A DNA stretch of 64,000 nucleotides. It comes from Marisa cornuarietis (lineage: Eukaryota; Mollusca; Gastropoda; Architaenioglossa; Ampullariidae). This document shows, piece after piece, positions 1 through 36,320 of this stretch (the first letter of the stretch is position 1; the number at the start of each line of letters is the position of its first letter). Made by a program: the position numbers and the translations under genes. The notes beneath the pieces were generated by a model, which saw only the letters and a program-made list of their open reading frames with translations, was not told the DNA's origin and did not search any database. Location: the NCBI GenBank assembly GCA_004794655.1, contig SMMW01000650.1:930001-994000 (forward strand), read 5' to 3'.

Positions 1-2240
1 CAGAAACATCACCACTGTCAAGGGAAGATAATATGTTGGTGGTCACTTTAATTAGAATAGTTTTGTTATTGTGAAAAGGGCGGTAGTTATTCATGTTGAA
101 GTCAAGCATGGATTTCTTAAGGAGTGGCCTCACCGGGGAATTTTAAACGATGGGGAAACACCTGATGACAAGCTGACATTTACAATGCTTGTGATGGCAG
201 GAATTCAAATATTTAAGCAGTCAGGAAGAAGGTTTGTGGGCATTGAGTCTAACTGGCAAGTTGTTGGCTTGGCTTTCAGAATAATCACCTTTATATCAGC
301 ATTGGAGACTGGTCAAAGAGCATCCTGGAACAACATTGCAAGAGATGATGTCAGGTGCAGAGATCATATCCAGTGATCGAATCTTTTATATCTTTTTAGT
401 GAAATAATCACAGAACACTTGTTGCAGGTGTGAAGCAGGAAAGGCAGTAGACAGTTGCTTTGCTAATTCCAGTAATTCAACTGCAGATGTTGAAAAGCTC
501 ATTGGTGGAGGTGGAATTATTTGGGCCTGAGGATATGTTTTGGCCTTGATGATGCATTTTGCAATGTATCGCTTTGTGGTGTTATAAGTCTTTTTGTGGA
601 TGGTGAGACCAGTCTTCAGCCAAACAGGTTCAGCTCACCGGCAAGTGCACTTCTGGTCACAGAGCTCAACAGTCAGTCGTCCCTTGCCTGGCACCTGGCG
701 TTGGGGGGAGCACATGGATAGACGCTGCAGCTGACAGGGCCCGCCACTCTTGGACAATAGTCAGCAGGTCCTGTACAGGAAGACCAGTCCAGTCTTTGAC
801 GTTCGTAAGCCAGTTCTTTCTCTGGCCACCGCGGCGTCGGCCACCCTCCAAGGTGCCTTGAAGGATAGTCTTCGACAAGGTGTCGTGCCGGGTTACATGA
901 CCAAAGAAGACCAGCTTACATCGCTTGACTGTTGATAGTAGAGGTTCCTGGTGTCCTACGAGTGGGGCAATCTTGTTTCTTACAAAGTCGTTGGTTTTAT
1001 GTTGTTTGTATGAGATCCGGAGCAGCCTCCTCAGACACTTGTGCTCGAATGCCTGGATTCTCCTTTCTGTTTCGGCGAGCAGAGTCCACGTGTCGCATCC
1101 GTAGAGCAGGATCAGCACTACCAGGGATTTGTATAGCCTGTACTTGGTAGTGAACCTTATCTTGTGGCTATGCCAGATCCTATCTAGCCTAACAGAGCTC
1201 AACACAGATATGCAAATACCAAAGTGCACATTTGGACCGGGGCATTAGATGTCAAGACACTGGGGCGTGATCATCATCCACTCTGCACAAAACACAGTCA
1301 AGTTGCTCAACAGAGGGTGGCTGGAACAGCACTATCTGCAGTTGTGCTTTGAACGTGTCTATCAACAGTGCGTAATGAGCGAGTGGGTCTAAAAAGTGGC
1401 AGCAATGATGGGCATTTGGGATCAAATTAAATCAGTACAAAGTAATGGTCAGATAAGAGATCTTGAGAAACATCAGCTGACTTCACTAATTGGTCATCAG
1501 GTCGTTACATGACCCAGTCTCTTTTGTGAGTGGGCTGCATCATGGACTGGACGAGATGAAATGTGAGCAACAATTCTGACATGTTTACAGTGTCAGGATG
1601 AGACTTGCTGTCAAAATGCACATTAACATCTCCAAGGAGCACTGCGGGTCCATTGAGTGCATTGCTATAGTCCAATAGATCATGAAAATCTGAGACAAAA
1701 GTAGAGGCTTTGAGTTAGTTCTTGACACTCAGAGGGGGGTCTATAGATGGCGAACAGGTACATCGACCAACATGAAGCAGAAAAAGAGCCTTCTACACAT
1801 TCAAAAGACGCATGTGGGAATGATAAAGCAGTAGTAAAAGACAGGTAATTGGCAAATGATGATTTGTAGAAAATAGCAATGCCATCCCCACGTGTACGAC
1901 GGGAACGATTTCAGGCAGCAGCCCACTGGAGTTAGATCACACACCCTCTCATCGCCTTGCTGTTTAAGCTAAGTCTCAGTGATGATAAAATATCGAGGTG
2001 GCAATCTGTGACAAACTCTATGTCACAAATTTCAACAAGCTTCAGTGACTGTTGAACTGACGATACTGACTGAGCATCGAAAAGCCCAACATAGAAGTGA
2101 GTGTTTAGTTGTCGTGTGAGGGAAACTAGGCAATGTCCTGTTCTCATACGCCTTTGTTGATTTATACCCTGTTGCATTAACTGCTGCTGTAATGAAAGTT
2201 TTTTAAAAGCATTTATTAGATCTTGTTCAGGATTCATTAG
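1..2240 (-). repeat. Decayed CR1-like LINE (endonuclease to start of RT), runs off left edge
   Basis: Reading the minus strand downward from 2240, broken frames give an AP-type endonuclease start (a fragment reading RLNTHFYVGLFDAQSVSS near 2120-2060), a later endonuclease stretch near 1650-1500 (LLGDVNVHFDSKSHPDTV), and below 410 the entry to a reverse transcriptase (KPTTCQLDSMPTNLLPD, then ITSIVNVSLSSGV). This is the order seen in CR1/Rex1-type non-LTR retrotransposons. Stops and frameshifts are frequent, so it is a fossil. The element is split by the younger insertion at 672-1191. The weak ORFs in this region are pieces of it or chance frames. The clade is inferred from motif wording only. 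Confidence 0.7.
672..1191 (-). mobile_element. 5'-truncated RTE-like LINE 3' end with 13-bp target duplication
   Basis: The minus-strand frame 666-1229 encodes the C-terminal part of a non-LTR ORF2, with the typical YKSLVVLILLYGCDTW stretch, the CLRRLLRISY motif and the GRRRGGQRKNW tail seen downstream of RTE-type reverse transcriptases. The piece is bounded by a perfect 13-bp direct repeat, acagagctcaaca, at 659-671 and 1192-1204, with a short GACTGACTG tail at the low-coordinate (3') end. That is the mark of target-primed reverse transcription with heavy 5' truncation. No RT catalytic core is present. It sits inside the older CR1-like fragment, so it is the younger insertion. Confidence 0.8.
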
Positions 2241-2289
2241 ACCCTTTAGTCCAGAAGATGCTGTTTTATATGTCTTAAATAGAATTTAC

Positions 2290-2800
2290 GCTCATCTGGA
2301 GAACCCCAACACCTGCATTTCTCTGTTTTGTTGACTTCTCCAGTGCATTCAGTAGAATGCAATGTCATTTGCTTGTTCAAAAACTAATTCAGATGAATGT
2401 TGATCTTAGAACTTCTCTATGGATCTTAGACTATCTGACCAACAGACCTCAGTTTATTAGAATTTCTAGTGATGTAATTTCTGATACTCTATACATCAGT
2501 GAGTACTGGTGCTCCCCAAGGAACTGTACTTTCTTGTTTTCCATGTGCATGGCGGAGAGAGACAGGAACGAAAACTGCCTTATGGTGAAATTTGCAGATC
2601 ATGCTGGACTTACAGGACTGATTTCCAGTGATAAGGACTCTTACTAGACAAGATATTCAACATTTTGTGACAATTATTTAGAGTTAAATGTCAAGAAAAT
2701 AGACTAAATGATTGTAGATTTCAGGAAATACAAGGCTGATTTTGATGACATTAAAGGTGAGGTTGTAACAAGAGCAGACAAATATTTAGGTATAAGGGTA
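2290..2800 (+). repeat. CR1/Rex1-like reverse transcriptase fragment
   Basis: Plus-strand frames give VDFSSAF-like wording at about 2330, then a 96-codon frame (2357-2647) with DYLTNRPQFIRISSDVIS and a broken PQG-type motif, and a degraded catalytic box (VKFADHAGL where FADD is expected). A second frame from 2708 carries the downstream VDFRK motif. Frame breaks and the lost second aspartate show it is dead. It lies opposite in orientation to the CR1-like piece at 1-2240 and may be a different copy. Confidence 0.65.
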
Positions 2801-5346
2801 TCATGTAATGTCTGTTGTTATATCGGCAGGGCAAATTTCCTGCAAGGGATTAATAAAGATGTTTTTTATTTGTATTTAGGTGACATTGTACTACAAGTAT
2901 AAAAGATGGCGTCATATGCATTCATCTTTTGGCATGGCACTTTCATCCATCACAAAGTACTGTACATATACCAGTCATATACAAGCCAGTGAACACGAAA
3001 CTGCTGCTGCAGAAAGTGAAATTCTTAGGTTTAAATGTTCTGCTCTGGTAAAATTTATTTTCCAGTTAAGTGAAATTCTGCACAAGATGACATGGTTATT
3101 TATAATTTTTCTTAAAGTCATTGTGAATTCTTCCTGCGGGTGTTTTTTTTTCTGCCTTTATTTAGAAGACTACAGTATCAAACATGCATGTACTAACAAT
3201 AACAGTGTTTTACTTCATTTTTTTTCTTGTTGCTCAACCATATTTTACATTAATGAAGCCTGCATATATCTGTTTGCAGATTCAAAGCCATTGTTCTTTC
3301 CTGGCTATTGTGTAATTTCCAGCAAGTTCATTATAAGCAGTGAGTACTGGTCCACAGCAAATGCTGATGCCCAAAGCTACTTCCATCTGCATTTCTCTCA
3401 CATAACTCTCAAAATATCCTTCCAAAATCTGTGTACATGTTCCTTATAAAACAGCCTTTTCAGTGGGCAGTGGTTTGAAAGTGTCACCCTCTTCTTAAAG
3501 CTGACACGTTTTTTTCCATGATTACTAAACATGGTATGAAAACAGTAAAATTTCAAAAATGATGTTCCAACTCTGAATCTGCCAAAGATCTTCCTCTGTC
3601 ATAAAACTAAATGCATCTTAAATTTGACTATTTATCACTATATAACTATGCACAACATAGTGTTGCTTTAAAATATCTGCATCATAAACAGCACAAATTT
3701 AAATCTCAGTAAAACTAAGTAAATGGATTTGAAAAAGCAGTTCATCATCTGCTCGATATTTGTCTGCAGCAGTATTTGACATAAAAAGTCACACAATAAC
3801 CCTGACAATGTGGCCATCACTATATTTTTGGCATACAACTACCAGAAAAGTACAACCCTTATTATCATAACCCTCAATATTTGCATAAAAAGGAATACAA
3901 TGCACATAATACATATTGATTGTTCCATCAGACAATGTAAGCAGACAGGGAATGTCCAAAAAAAAGTCAGAAAATGAAGGGCTTTTAACAGGTACATTAA
4001 ACCAGCAATAAGCTACAATTAGTCTCCAAGTCACAATCACTGTCATGAACTTGAGGTAGGCTGTTCCTTGCAGCTATCTTGAAGAAACCAAGTGATTACT
4101 GGGCAAATCCTTTACAGAAATCTATATATCCATCCTTTAAAGATCAGTGCATGCATATGAACCTAGCTCCTAGAGGACAGAATAGCAATAATAAATTTTG
4201 CTGCCTTTAAATAAGTACACCCAGGCATGCACACACATTCCCACTGACTGACTGACTTCCACACAGGCATATGCATAAAATAAGAAAAAAAAATCATGAA
4301 CACCTTAAGGTTCAATGTACAACAATATGAAAAATTTTGAAAACCCTTATTTGAATAGTAAAAGATTCAAAATAAGCAATTATATCACCTTTTTTAATTT
4401 AGCATATATTATCACCAAATTGTAAGTAATCGTGAATATGTTTGCTAAAATAATGTTATTACAGCTGACACAACTGATGGCTTTCAAACAGGCTAAAGAT
4501 TTGGACTTCTGCCAAAAGATATATAACATGCATAAAAGGATTCTTTATACTGGGCAGAAAATGAGCAAAAGAGAGGAGCCATCAGTCTGTAAGTTTGCAG
4601 TTAAGCAATCAAAAAGCCATCTGCCTTGAAAAAGCTGTAGCCACTATCCACAACATACTCAAATTTTTCAAATCTCTTTGTGGTGCCGATGCTGTAAAAT
4701 GCTCTAATTATTAGCATCTTTACTGTGTACCTTTACTAAAAAAAAAGGTACTTTAAGCTTGTGAACATGCATCCTATAGGTGTAATCAGCTGCAGTAACC
4801 AATACTTTAACAAACTGACCAAATAGTTCTGGCATTTTTTTCAATAACCCACAAAAGCACAGTCAAATAAAAAAAAATGGCTTAAAAGAAACATTTTTTT
4901 TTACAATATATAGTTATAAACAACCCTTCTTGTTCTTTCCAAAAATATATTTTAAAAACCTAAAAATGCACTATGTTCACTGATGTATAACCAGTAAGTC
5001 ATGAACATTTGGAGAGAGGAGCGATAAAGCTGTAACAGCCCAATTAAAATATTCAATAATGGCAAAGGAGGACCAGGTGCCCAATAAATCCTCAGGTACA
5101 ATTTTCTTCTGGAGAATTAACAGAATATGGTAAGATCATCAGGCCTACAGCAGAAGTTCTCCAATGCAGCACACTACATCACAATTACATTTTGGTCTTT
5201 AATTAATACCAAAAAAAAAAAAGCTCTAAGCAGTAACAACTGTCTCAAAAGATAGAAGATGTAACAGGAATGTGTAACCCTGAAGAAATATTGTCGTCCC
5301 CTCTCAGAAGAGGACAAGTACAGCACACAACACCGCCTCTTCTGCA
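2801..5346. other. Gene-poor stretch, likely including the GMPPB 3' UTR
   Basis: No conserved coding exon is visible on either strand. The upper part should hold the 3' UTR of the minus-strand GMPPB gene, whose stop codon is at 5347-5349. Minus-strand ATTAAA/AATAAA-like hexamers are common here because the DNA is AT-rich, so I cannot pick the true poly(A) site. The 189-codon plus frame at 2880-3449 has composition typical of random AT-rich sequence and no recognisable motif. Confidence 0.5.
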
Positions 5347-12726
<7,380 letters not shown>

Positions 12727-13358
12727 TTAATGAGTGTTATTGGCCGCTATCATCAATTACAAAACACTAATTAATTTCCTTCTCCTTAACTACAAGCAGG
12801 TGTCAACAAAGCCAGCAGCAGCGTCCTCGTCCCTGTTAACTGTCCAAGACAGTACATGTATCGCTATGACTTGCTGGCAACGCCCTAAGTGTAAACGATT
12901 ACAAAAAACATGTCCAGATGAATGGAAAATGTATATTATTTAAGTTTAATAATCAGCTCTGATATTCAGATGAGATTCGTACCTTCTATAACTTATGTCT
13001 ATACTACTTGTCAGCTAAGAAAGCTGCAAGTCACAACGCTGCGTTTGAGAAAGCAGACAACTGCCACGCGTTAGCATGCAGAACGAGGCTACCACTTCCG
13101 CTTCCTTTCGGGAAAAGAATTTAGGTCTGTCAGCAATGTTTCACTATTCGTTGCAAGTGTTGTGGATGTTAGAATGTCAAGCCACTATACTATGATGTTG
13201 TGACTTTTTAAAGAATAACTAGCATTTAAGTTTCTCATTTGAAAATTGTTTATAGTGTCCACATAGGCACTGCTTCTTGGGTGCCTGTGGGCTTGCGCAT
13301 AGGGGCTGTTTCTGTGGTAACGGATCTCCAAATAAAGACACATAAGTGTCACGTACAT

Positions 13359-13389
13359 CACGGACCTTCATTCATAACGAAGGTCCGTG
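13359..13389. repeat. Perfect 11-bp hairpin with 9-base loop
   Basis: The arms cacggaccttc and gaaggtccgtg are exact inverted copies separated by nine bases. It lies about 700 bp upstream of the GMPPB start codon. It could be a foldback remnant or a structured RNA element; nothing nearby decides this. Confidence 0.6.
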
Positions 13390-13495
13390 GTCACATGAGC
13401 TATAGACTGCCAGCAGGGAAAGCAAAATTAAGAAGTATGAGGCTTTTTGCAAGAGGGAAGAGTACTTGGATTGTACTAAATAATAATTAAAACGA

Positions 13496-13870
13496 GATTT
13501 CTATAACGCATGATCACGCTTTCGAAGGAGCTCGAGAGGACAGCTAACGGAAGGAGAAACAACCGTCCAGCCAATTAATAAAAGACAAACGTAGAAGACG
13601 CAAAGAGGAATCAGGGAGAAAACAGTAGAAATGGAGAGTGTCACAAATCTGTAATCACAAGTGCATGTTGACAGCTATGTAAGGAATAGACGAAAAAGTG
13701 AAACAAAGGATTAGAAAATGGACTAGATGATGATGATGATATTTTGTAATGCGCCAGTTTCCGCATCTCAGAGATAAGCTCAATGCATTATGTTGATTTG
13801 TGTAATGAGTAATACTCATGGAAAAGATGTGTTTTTAGTGCACACGTAAAGGGTTCGATGGTGGGTATAG
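13496..13870 (-). repeat. Two LINE-tail copies back to back
   Basis: Bases 13496-13735 resemble the tail copy at 11050-11390 (shared aggacag, taataaaagacaaa and aggaatc words). From about 13728, a (GAT)n run followed by a sequence like ttttgtaatgcgcc begins another tail of the kind also seen at 26240-26430 and 31690-31985. No coding capacity. Confidence 0.5.
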
Positions 13871-14859
13871 GTGGTGGATAGGGAAAGATCAAAGAGAGTT
13901 CCACTTTTTTTGTCGCACAGTAAAAAAAACCGCTGTGACCATACATATGTTGTTCTGGTGACGGATGAGGGTAGGGTGGTCATCAGAAGGCTGTAGTTGT
14001 CACACGTACCCTTAATTTGTAGAATTTATAAAACAAAAAAAAAAATCCACTGCTGACGGTCCAGCTCTTTCGTATCTTCTATTTATATCCAGTTTTCTTC
14101 GATGTCATTCGTGTGTCTCCATTTCATTTTACTAGAGGGTTTATTGTCCTAAAGAACGTGAAATTTAAGGCTGTCCTCACAGCTACTAATCATTTATGGT
14201 ATGGTAAAAACCTGGGTACGTCATCCAATGTGCTAAAGTACTAATCATGAACCTGGTATATTGGTAACCTACTCAGATATGCTGATATGCTTACCAGATA
14301 ATTTTGCATCGATGGTTGCTGGTTGGTTTTCAAAGCTTATTACAGGTGTATCACTAATTTCCTGCCGTGGAGTAAGCTTAGTGCCATTATGGCAAAATAA
14401 TATGGGTTTGACAAATACTATAACAGCTTAATATTGCAGATATACAAGCATACAAAACAAGAGGAAGAAGGGAAAATCAAGGTTGGGAAAAGTAGACTAC
14501 CATTGCTATTGTAAGGTGATCATTGTTAAGCGTTGTGCGTAAGAAACTCCAGACACTGGTGCCAGAAAAGTGATATTGCAAGACTGTAATTTTGTCTCGT
14601 CTATTGCGTGGCGCAACATGCAGGTTTCTATGACCATACCAGTGGTTATTAATTGTTGTGTCCATGGCATCTGTGCACCTGGAGCAAACTTCTGAAATGT
14701 GCCTTCATCTTCAGAGAAGTGTCACATTTGACCTCTATAACTGTCACTGTGCCATCAGCTACAAAGATTAGCAAGACTCTAGATTGCATATATGGTGATG
14801 GCATTCATACTATTTTCAACGTAACAGGGCTTACAATTGTTGCTTTTGAGACCAGCTGT

Positions 14860-15510
14860 GTGTGTTTTCTTTTTGTACAGCACTTTCACCCTGCCTTTGA
14901 TGGTGGGGTAGAGTGCTATACACTGGCTACCCATCCGTTCTCGCATTCAGTACAAACTGTCTGTGCTGTGTTTTAATTTCTTTGCTGGCTCCTGTCCTGA
15001 CTATTTTTCTGAACTTCTCATCCCTTACTCTCCGTCCAGACATCTACGCTCTTCGTCTGACCACCGTATCCTAACTGTTCCTGTCACCAGAACAACAACA
15101 TATGGTCACAAGACTTTTGGCTACTGTGCTGCAAAACAATGGAACTCTCTTCCTTTCCATATCCGCCACCTTCCTACAATTGAATCTTTCAAATCTGCAC
15201 TGAAAACACACCTCTTCCTTGAGCATTACTCCTAACATAGTCCACAATGCTAGTCCTTCTTAACCCCCCCCCTTCCCTCTTGCTACTTTACCCATCTTTC
15301 TCGGCAGAATCACTATATTTTTCTGTTCCTGTTACTTGATGCCTTTTGTTTTCTGTTTCGTCGTCAGCACTGTCGTTTTCTTTCGTCCCCTTTGTTCTGT
15401 ATCTACTTAGTCCACGTCTCTTCCTCGTTTTAAGTGCTAAGAGCATGCTCTCTATGAGTGTGAATATGCGCTATAAAAATCTTCACTATTATTATTATTA
15501 TTACTATAAA
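14860..15510 (+). repeat. CR1/Rex1-like LINE, 3' end with (ATT)n tail
   Basis: The frame 14963-15235 encodes the C-terminal end of a CR1/Rex1-type ORF2: LCFNFFAGSCPDYFSELL, then TYGHKTFGYCAAKQWNSLP and FKSALKTHLFLEHY before the stop. The codons before it (from about 14900, another frame) read as the preceding WLPI-type stretch with one frame break. A roughly 250-bp untranslated tail ends in gcgctataaaaatc and (ATT)n at about 15490-15505. It is 5' truncated and lacks the RT core. Confidence 0.75.
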
Positions 15511-16412
15511 AATCAACTTTATTATTCTTATAAGGTCCACAGCTATGGCCAAAAACAGCTAACTAGAGCAAACCCTAAGGTATGGTTGTACCTCAGCTTA
15601 GTAACTATAGCAGCTACTGTATGTGCACCATTTGAAAAATGCACTAGATCGCCATGTTCCTCATGAAGGTTGTAGCTTTTGTATGTACACAGTTTCCCTT
15701 GAAGTTGGCAGTTCTTGTTAGTGAAAAAAACAGAACAGGAAAGCATATTTCTTGTGTTCAGTTTAATGTGAAATAAATATCAATTTAGATCTGTTACCCA
15801 TTATCTATTTCATCTCCTTCATCTCTTCTAATATCTTCAAAATTTTATAAGTACTCTCCAGTACCTACCCACAGGTAAAGTCCAAATTTCTGTAATTGGA
15901 ATTGCATCATTTTCAGTACAGGGATTAAAGTAACAAATGCTAGAAAGACTGAATGGGAAACCAGTGAAGGATAAAGCTGATTGTTTATACCAATCCTCTC
16001 TCTAAGAAGCTTAATAAAGCTACACATTCTCTGGAATGTTGATGGATGGAAAAATATAGCAGCATACATTTAAATCACAAGGAGTAACTGCACAAAAGTT
16101 GCTTTGTTTCAGTGCAAGGCCTCATTAAAATGTTCCTTTGTCTTTTGTACCCACTGGGTGTGCTTGTACAGTGTTGCATCAGATCTGTTCAAATCCTTGT
16201 TCCCCATTTCCACATTTTTCTGACCACTCACAGCAATGTGCCAATTCTCCTCAAACTGTTAAGTACATCACTGCTCTCTCTATTGCCACATTGTACATTC
16301 TTCTAGCACTATCTTTTTGCTCCAGCCGGAAGCAGACTTAATCTGCTGAAAGTTTATGAAAGTGCTGGTTAACCATCACACTGATCAACAAGGCTCACAG
16401 AATCACCAACAT

Positions 16413-33830
<17,418 letters not shown>

Positions 33831-34930
33831 GATGATTCAGTGACTCGTAGCGACTACTGACGTAGAGCTTTCCTCTTTCTTGGATACAGTTGGCGTCCTA
33901 CTGCCAGGAATGTGACGGAAATGAGGTTTACGCATGCGTCAAAAGCTATCGAAGGAAACATTGAGAGAAGAACCCATTGGAAACCCAACAACCATACGCT
34001 CAGCTTGGAAATAACAAAAAATTGTCTTGTTCTTGTAATTCAATCTGCTATTTTGTCACCATAATTGCTAAACAACGGACTATTGTATACTTTAAGAAGT
34101 CAAAGGATGCCAGACGTGCTTGGTTAAATTTTATTCAGTAAAACACTGATGGAGTAAAGAAAAAAAAAACGTATGCGCGCCATATGTGGCATACACGCAC
34201 GTTCGTACGTACATACGAACACACACGCACACGTACACCATTGGCATTTTCTCACAAAGGCAGCGTGGACCATGGCGCGTTTACAGATCTGCTTACAACA
34301 CGTACATACACGTTCAAGATCGCTGTCTCTACTCAAAGGAAAAAAATGTAAAACTTTTTTATGCACAGTTACTTTAATTAATATTTAATAATAATAATAG
34401 TGAAGAATAATAATATTTCACTGAAAGTAATGAAAATGTAGATTAAATTATTTATTATGACATACGGGGTTATGTGGAACTTTAAGGCAAGCGCGCGCAT
34501 GTCGATATAAATCCTCCTTCACATAATTTCCCCTAAAGCTCGACTGCCAGAAGTCCTTTTGTGACAACCAAAGATATAATACACCAAAAGTACTACATAG
34601 AAATGAATAAGTCCTTAACAAAAAAAAGTGTACGATCCTAGCTGTAGCCTAATTATAAATTGTGTACTTCAACCTGCATGACTACAGTGAATATTTAAAA
34701 AGTGCAATACAAAATAATGCATGATTGTCGGCGGTGCCGTTTAAGACCGCGCGTACAGAGCGACGGCGGTCGAGTTTGTGTGTCCATGGGCATAAACTTG
34801 CAATGAAGTTACGTACATGGCACGTCATCAAAATATATTAAAAAAGTGCAAGTCTAATGCTTTGATCAGATGGAAAATACATCTGTCGCTGAAACACACA
34901 CACTTGAAGAGGCGAACGCTCATATACAAT

Positions 34931-34970
34931 ACGCGCGCGCGAACACACACACACACACACACGCACGCAC
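34931..34970. repeat. (CG)n/(CA)n compound microsatellite
   Basis: A short alternating CG run passes into about eight CA dinucleotides and two ACGC units. Alternating purine-pyrimidine DNA of this kind can adopt Z-form. It lies a few hundred bases upstream of the inferred helicase 5' UTR exon. Confidence 0.9.
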
Positions 34971-35224
34971 AATTAAAGCAAGCGGTGTGCATAATGTACG
35001 ATTTTACTGGGGATTTATTAAGTTCAAAGAACATTAACAATTAAATTGTGATAAATGGCACAGAGACAGAGTGGGAAGAGATAGCGAAAAAAATCACATG
35101 AGTATATGTTAGGCTATCGGCGAGATAAAAGGAGCAATGCATTTCTGAAGCCAATAAGCTATTTATAGATGTAGCAGCGAGAAGCAGCCAATCACTATCC
35201 CACAATGCACTTGTTCTTACTCAC

Positions 35225-35307
35225 CGGAAGACCAACGCAGGGGATTCCCTTTACTTTTGCTGGCGTACGTCTTTCACGTCCGTTTACCGTGGTAAATTTG
35301 ATTAACG
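35225..35307 (+). other. Inferred 5' UTR exon of the ARIP4-like gene
   Basis: A good donor, ttaacg/gtaagc, lies at 35307/35308, and a good acceptor, tttcttttacag, ends at 36264, 56 bases before the ATG. Together they suggest a non-coding first exon and a 957-bp intron. The exon start is a guess; no initiator motif fixes it. RNA evidence would be needed. Confidence 0.35.
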
Positions 35308-36320
35308 GTAAGCAAATACACGTGTAAATAGAAGATTAAACATTAATAAATCATTCCAGATAGGTGGTGGTGTCATTTATGTAGATTAAGTTTGATCTTT
35401 GACTTTTTTTAATTCGCGCCTGTCCGGCCCTGGAGCCCAGTTCTGACAAAGCAGTCCTTGATCTCGATGCCTATGGTCAGCGAAGTAATAAATGGCGAAG
35501 ACATCTTGATCGACTGAAACATGCCACAGGGTATAGCAGTAAAATATAGAATGCATATAGACATATGCATCCATTGCGCGCAGCAGAGTCATTATATCCA
35601 GTAAAAGGATCATTGGAATTTCGTCGACACTGCAAGTAGGAGATTCTGTTGCCTCGTTTTGTTTTTCTGCGAGGGATGGATAGAGAATTTATTCATTGTC
35701 ACATTATAATTATGGGGTCGAAGTTTAGATAACGCTTCATCATGCATTTTTTCTGGAACTGAAAAGAACCATTTTGTTTGTTTATTTCCGCTCCAATACT
35801 AATTTTTCAGAATTTATTATTTTCTTAGACGCCTCAAACTTAATATCTTCAAAATTAAGGATTTGAAGGGTTTTTAAGAAAACAGGTTATACATATAATT
35901 TTATGAACTTTTGAATACTTAACCATAAAGTTATTTAGATGTCAGAGGTGCCTAATTGCATCAAATGAGACCACCATGTTGTGTTGATGTAGCTTGCAGC
36001 AATGCGTTAAAAGAATGCTAAACAAATAAAAAAAAATGTAACAGTTGTTACAAGTGTTATGGTTAGCAGGCAGAATTAGTTTCCTTAAAATTTTCTTTTC
36101 TTAAACAGATTTTCACCTTGTAGCTACATTTTCTTTAAATCATTTTGTTTACAAATGAATATCTCAAGCAAGATGCTGCATAGTTTAACTGCATACTTAA
36201 ACAAAATCTTTCACAAGCTGTTCTTTTTTGACCATCTCATCTGTCATAAAACTTTCTTTTACAGGTAACTATATGGTTTGGAAGACATTGGCAAAGTGTT
36301 CATAACTGGAGTCTGTCATT

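Larger units (their letters stand above)
33831..36320. other. Head-to-head spacer of IFT122 and the ARIP4-like helicase
   Basis: The IFT122 start codon (33830, minus) and the first helicase coding exon (36321, plus) face away from each other. About 1.4 kb separates the IFT122 start from the inferred helicase 5' UTR exon, and this must hold both promoters. I see CA/GC-rich simple repeats at 34196-34240 and 34931-34970 and no TATA box. I looked for an RFX X-box, expected for a ciliary gene, and did not find a convincing one near 33830-34000. Confidence 0.5.

Noticed and set aside
2880..3449. 189-codon plus-strand ORF
   Set aside because: AT-rich, Phe/Ser/Cys-heavy composition, no domain, no splice partner; consistent with chance.
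35386..35613. 75-codon minus-strand ORF in the helicase 5' intron
   Set aside because: It contains plausible-looking protein wording but no family I recognise and no neighbouring exon in phase.
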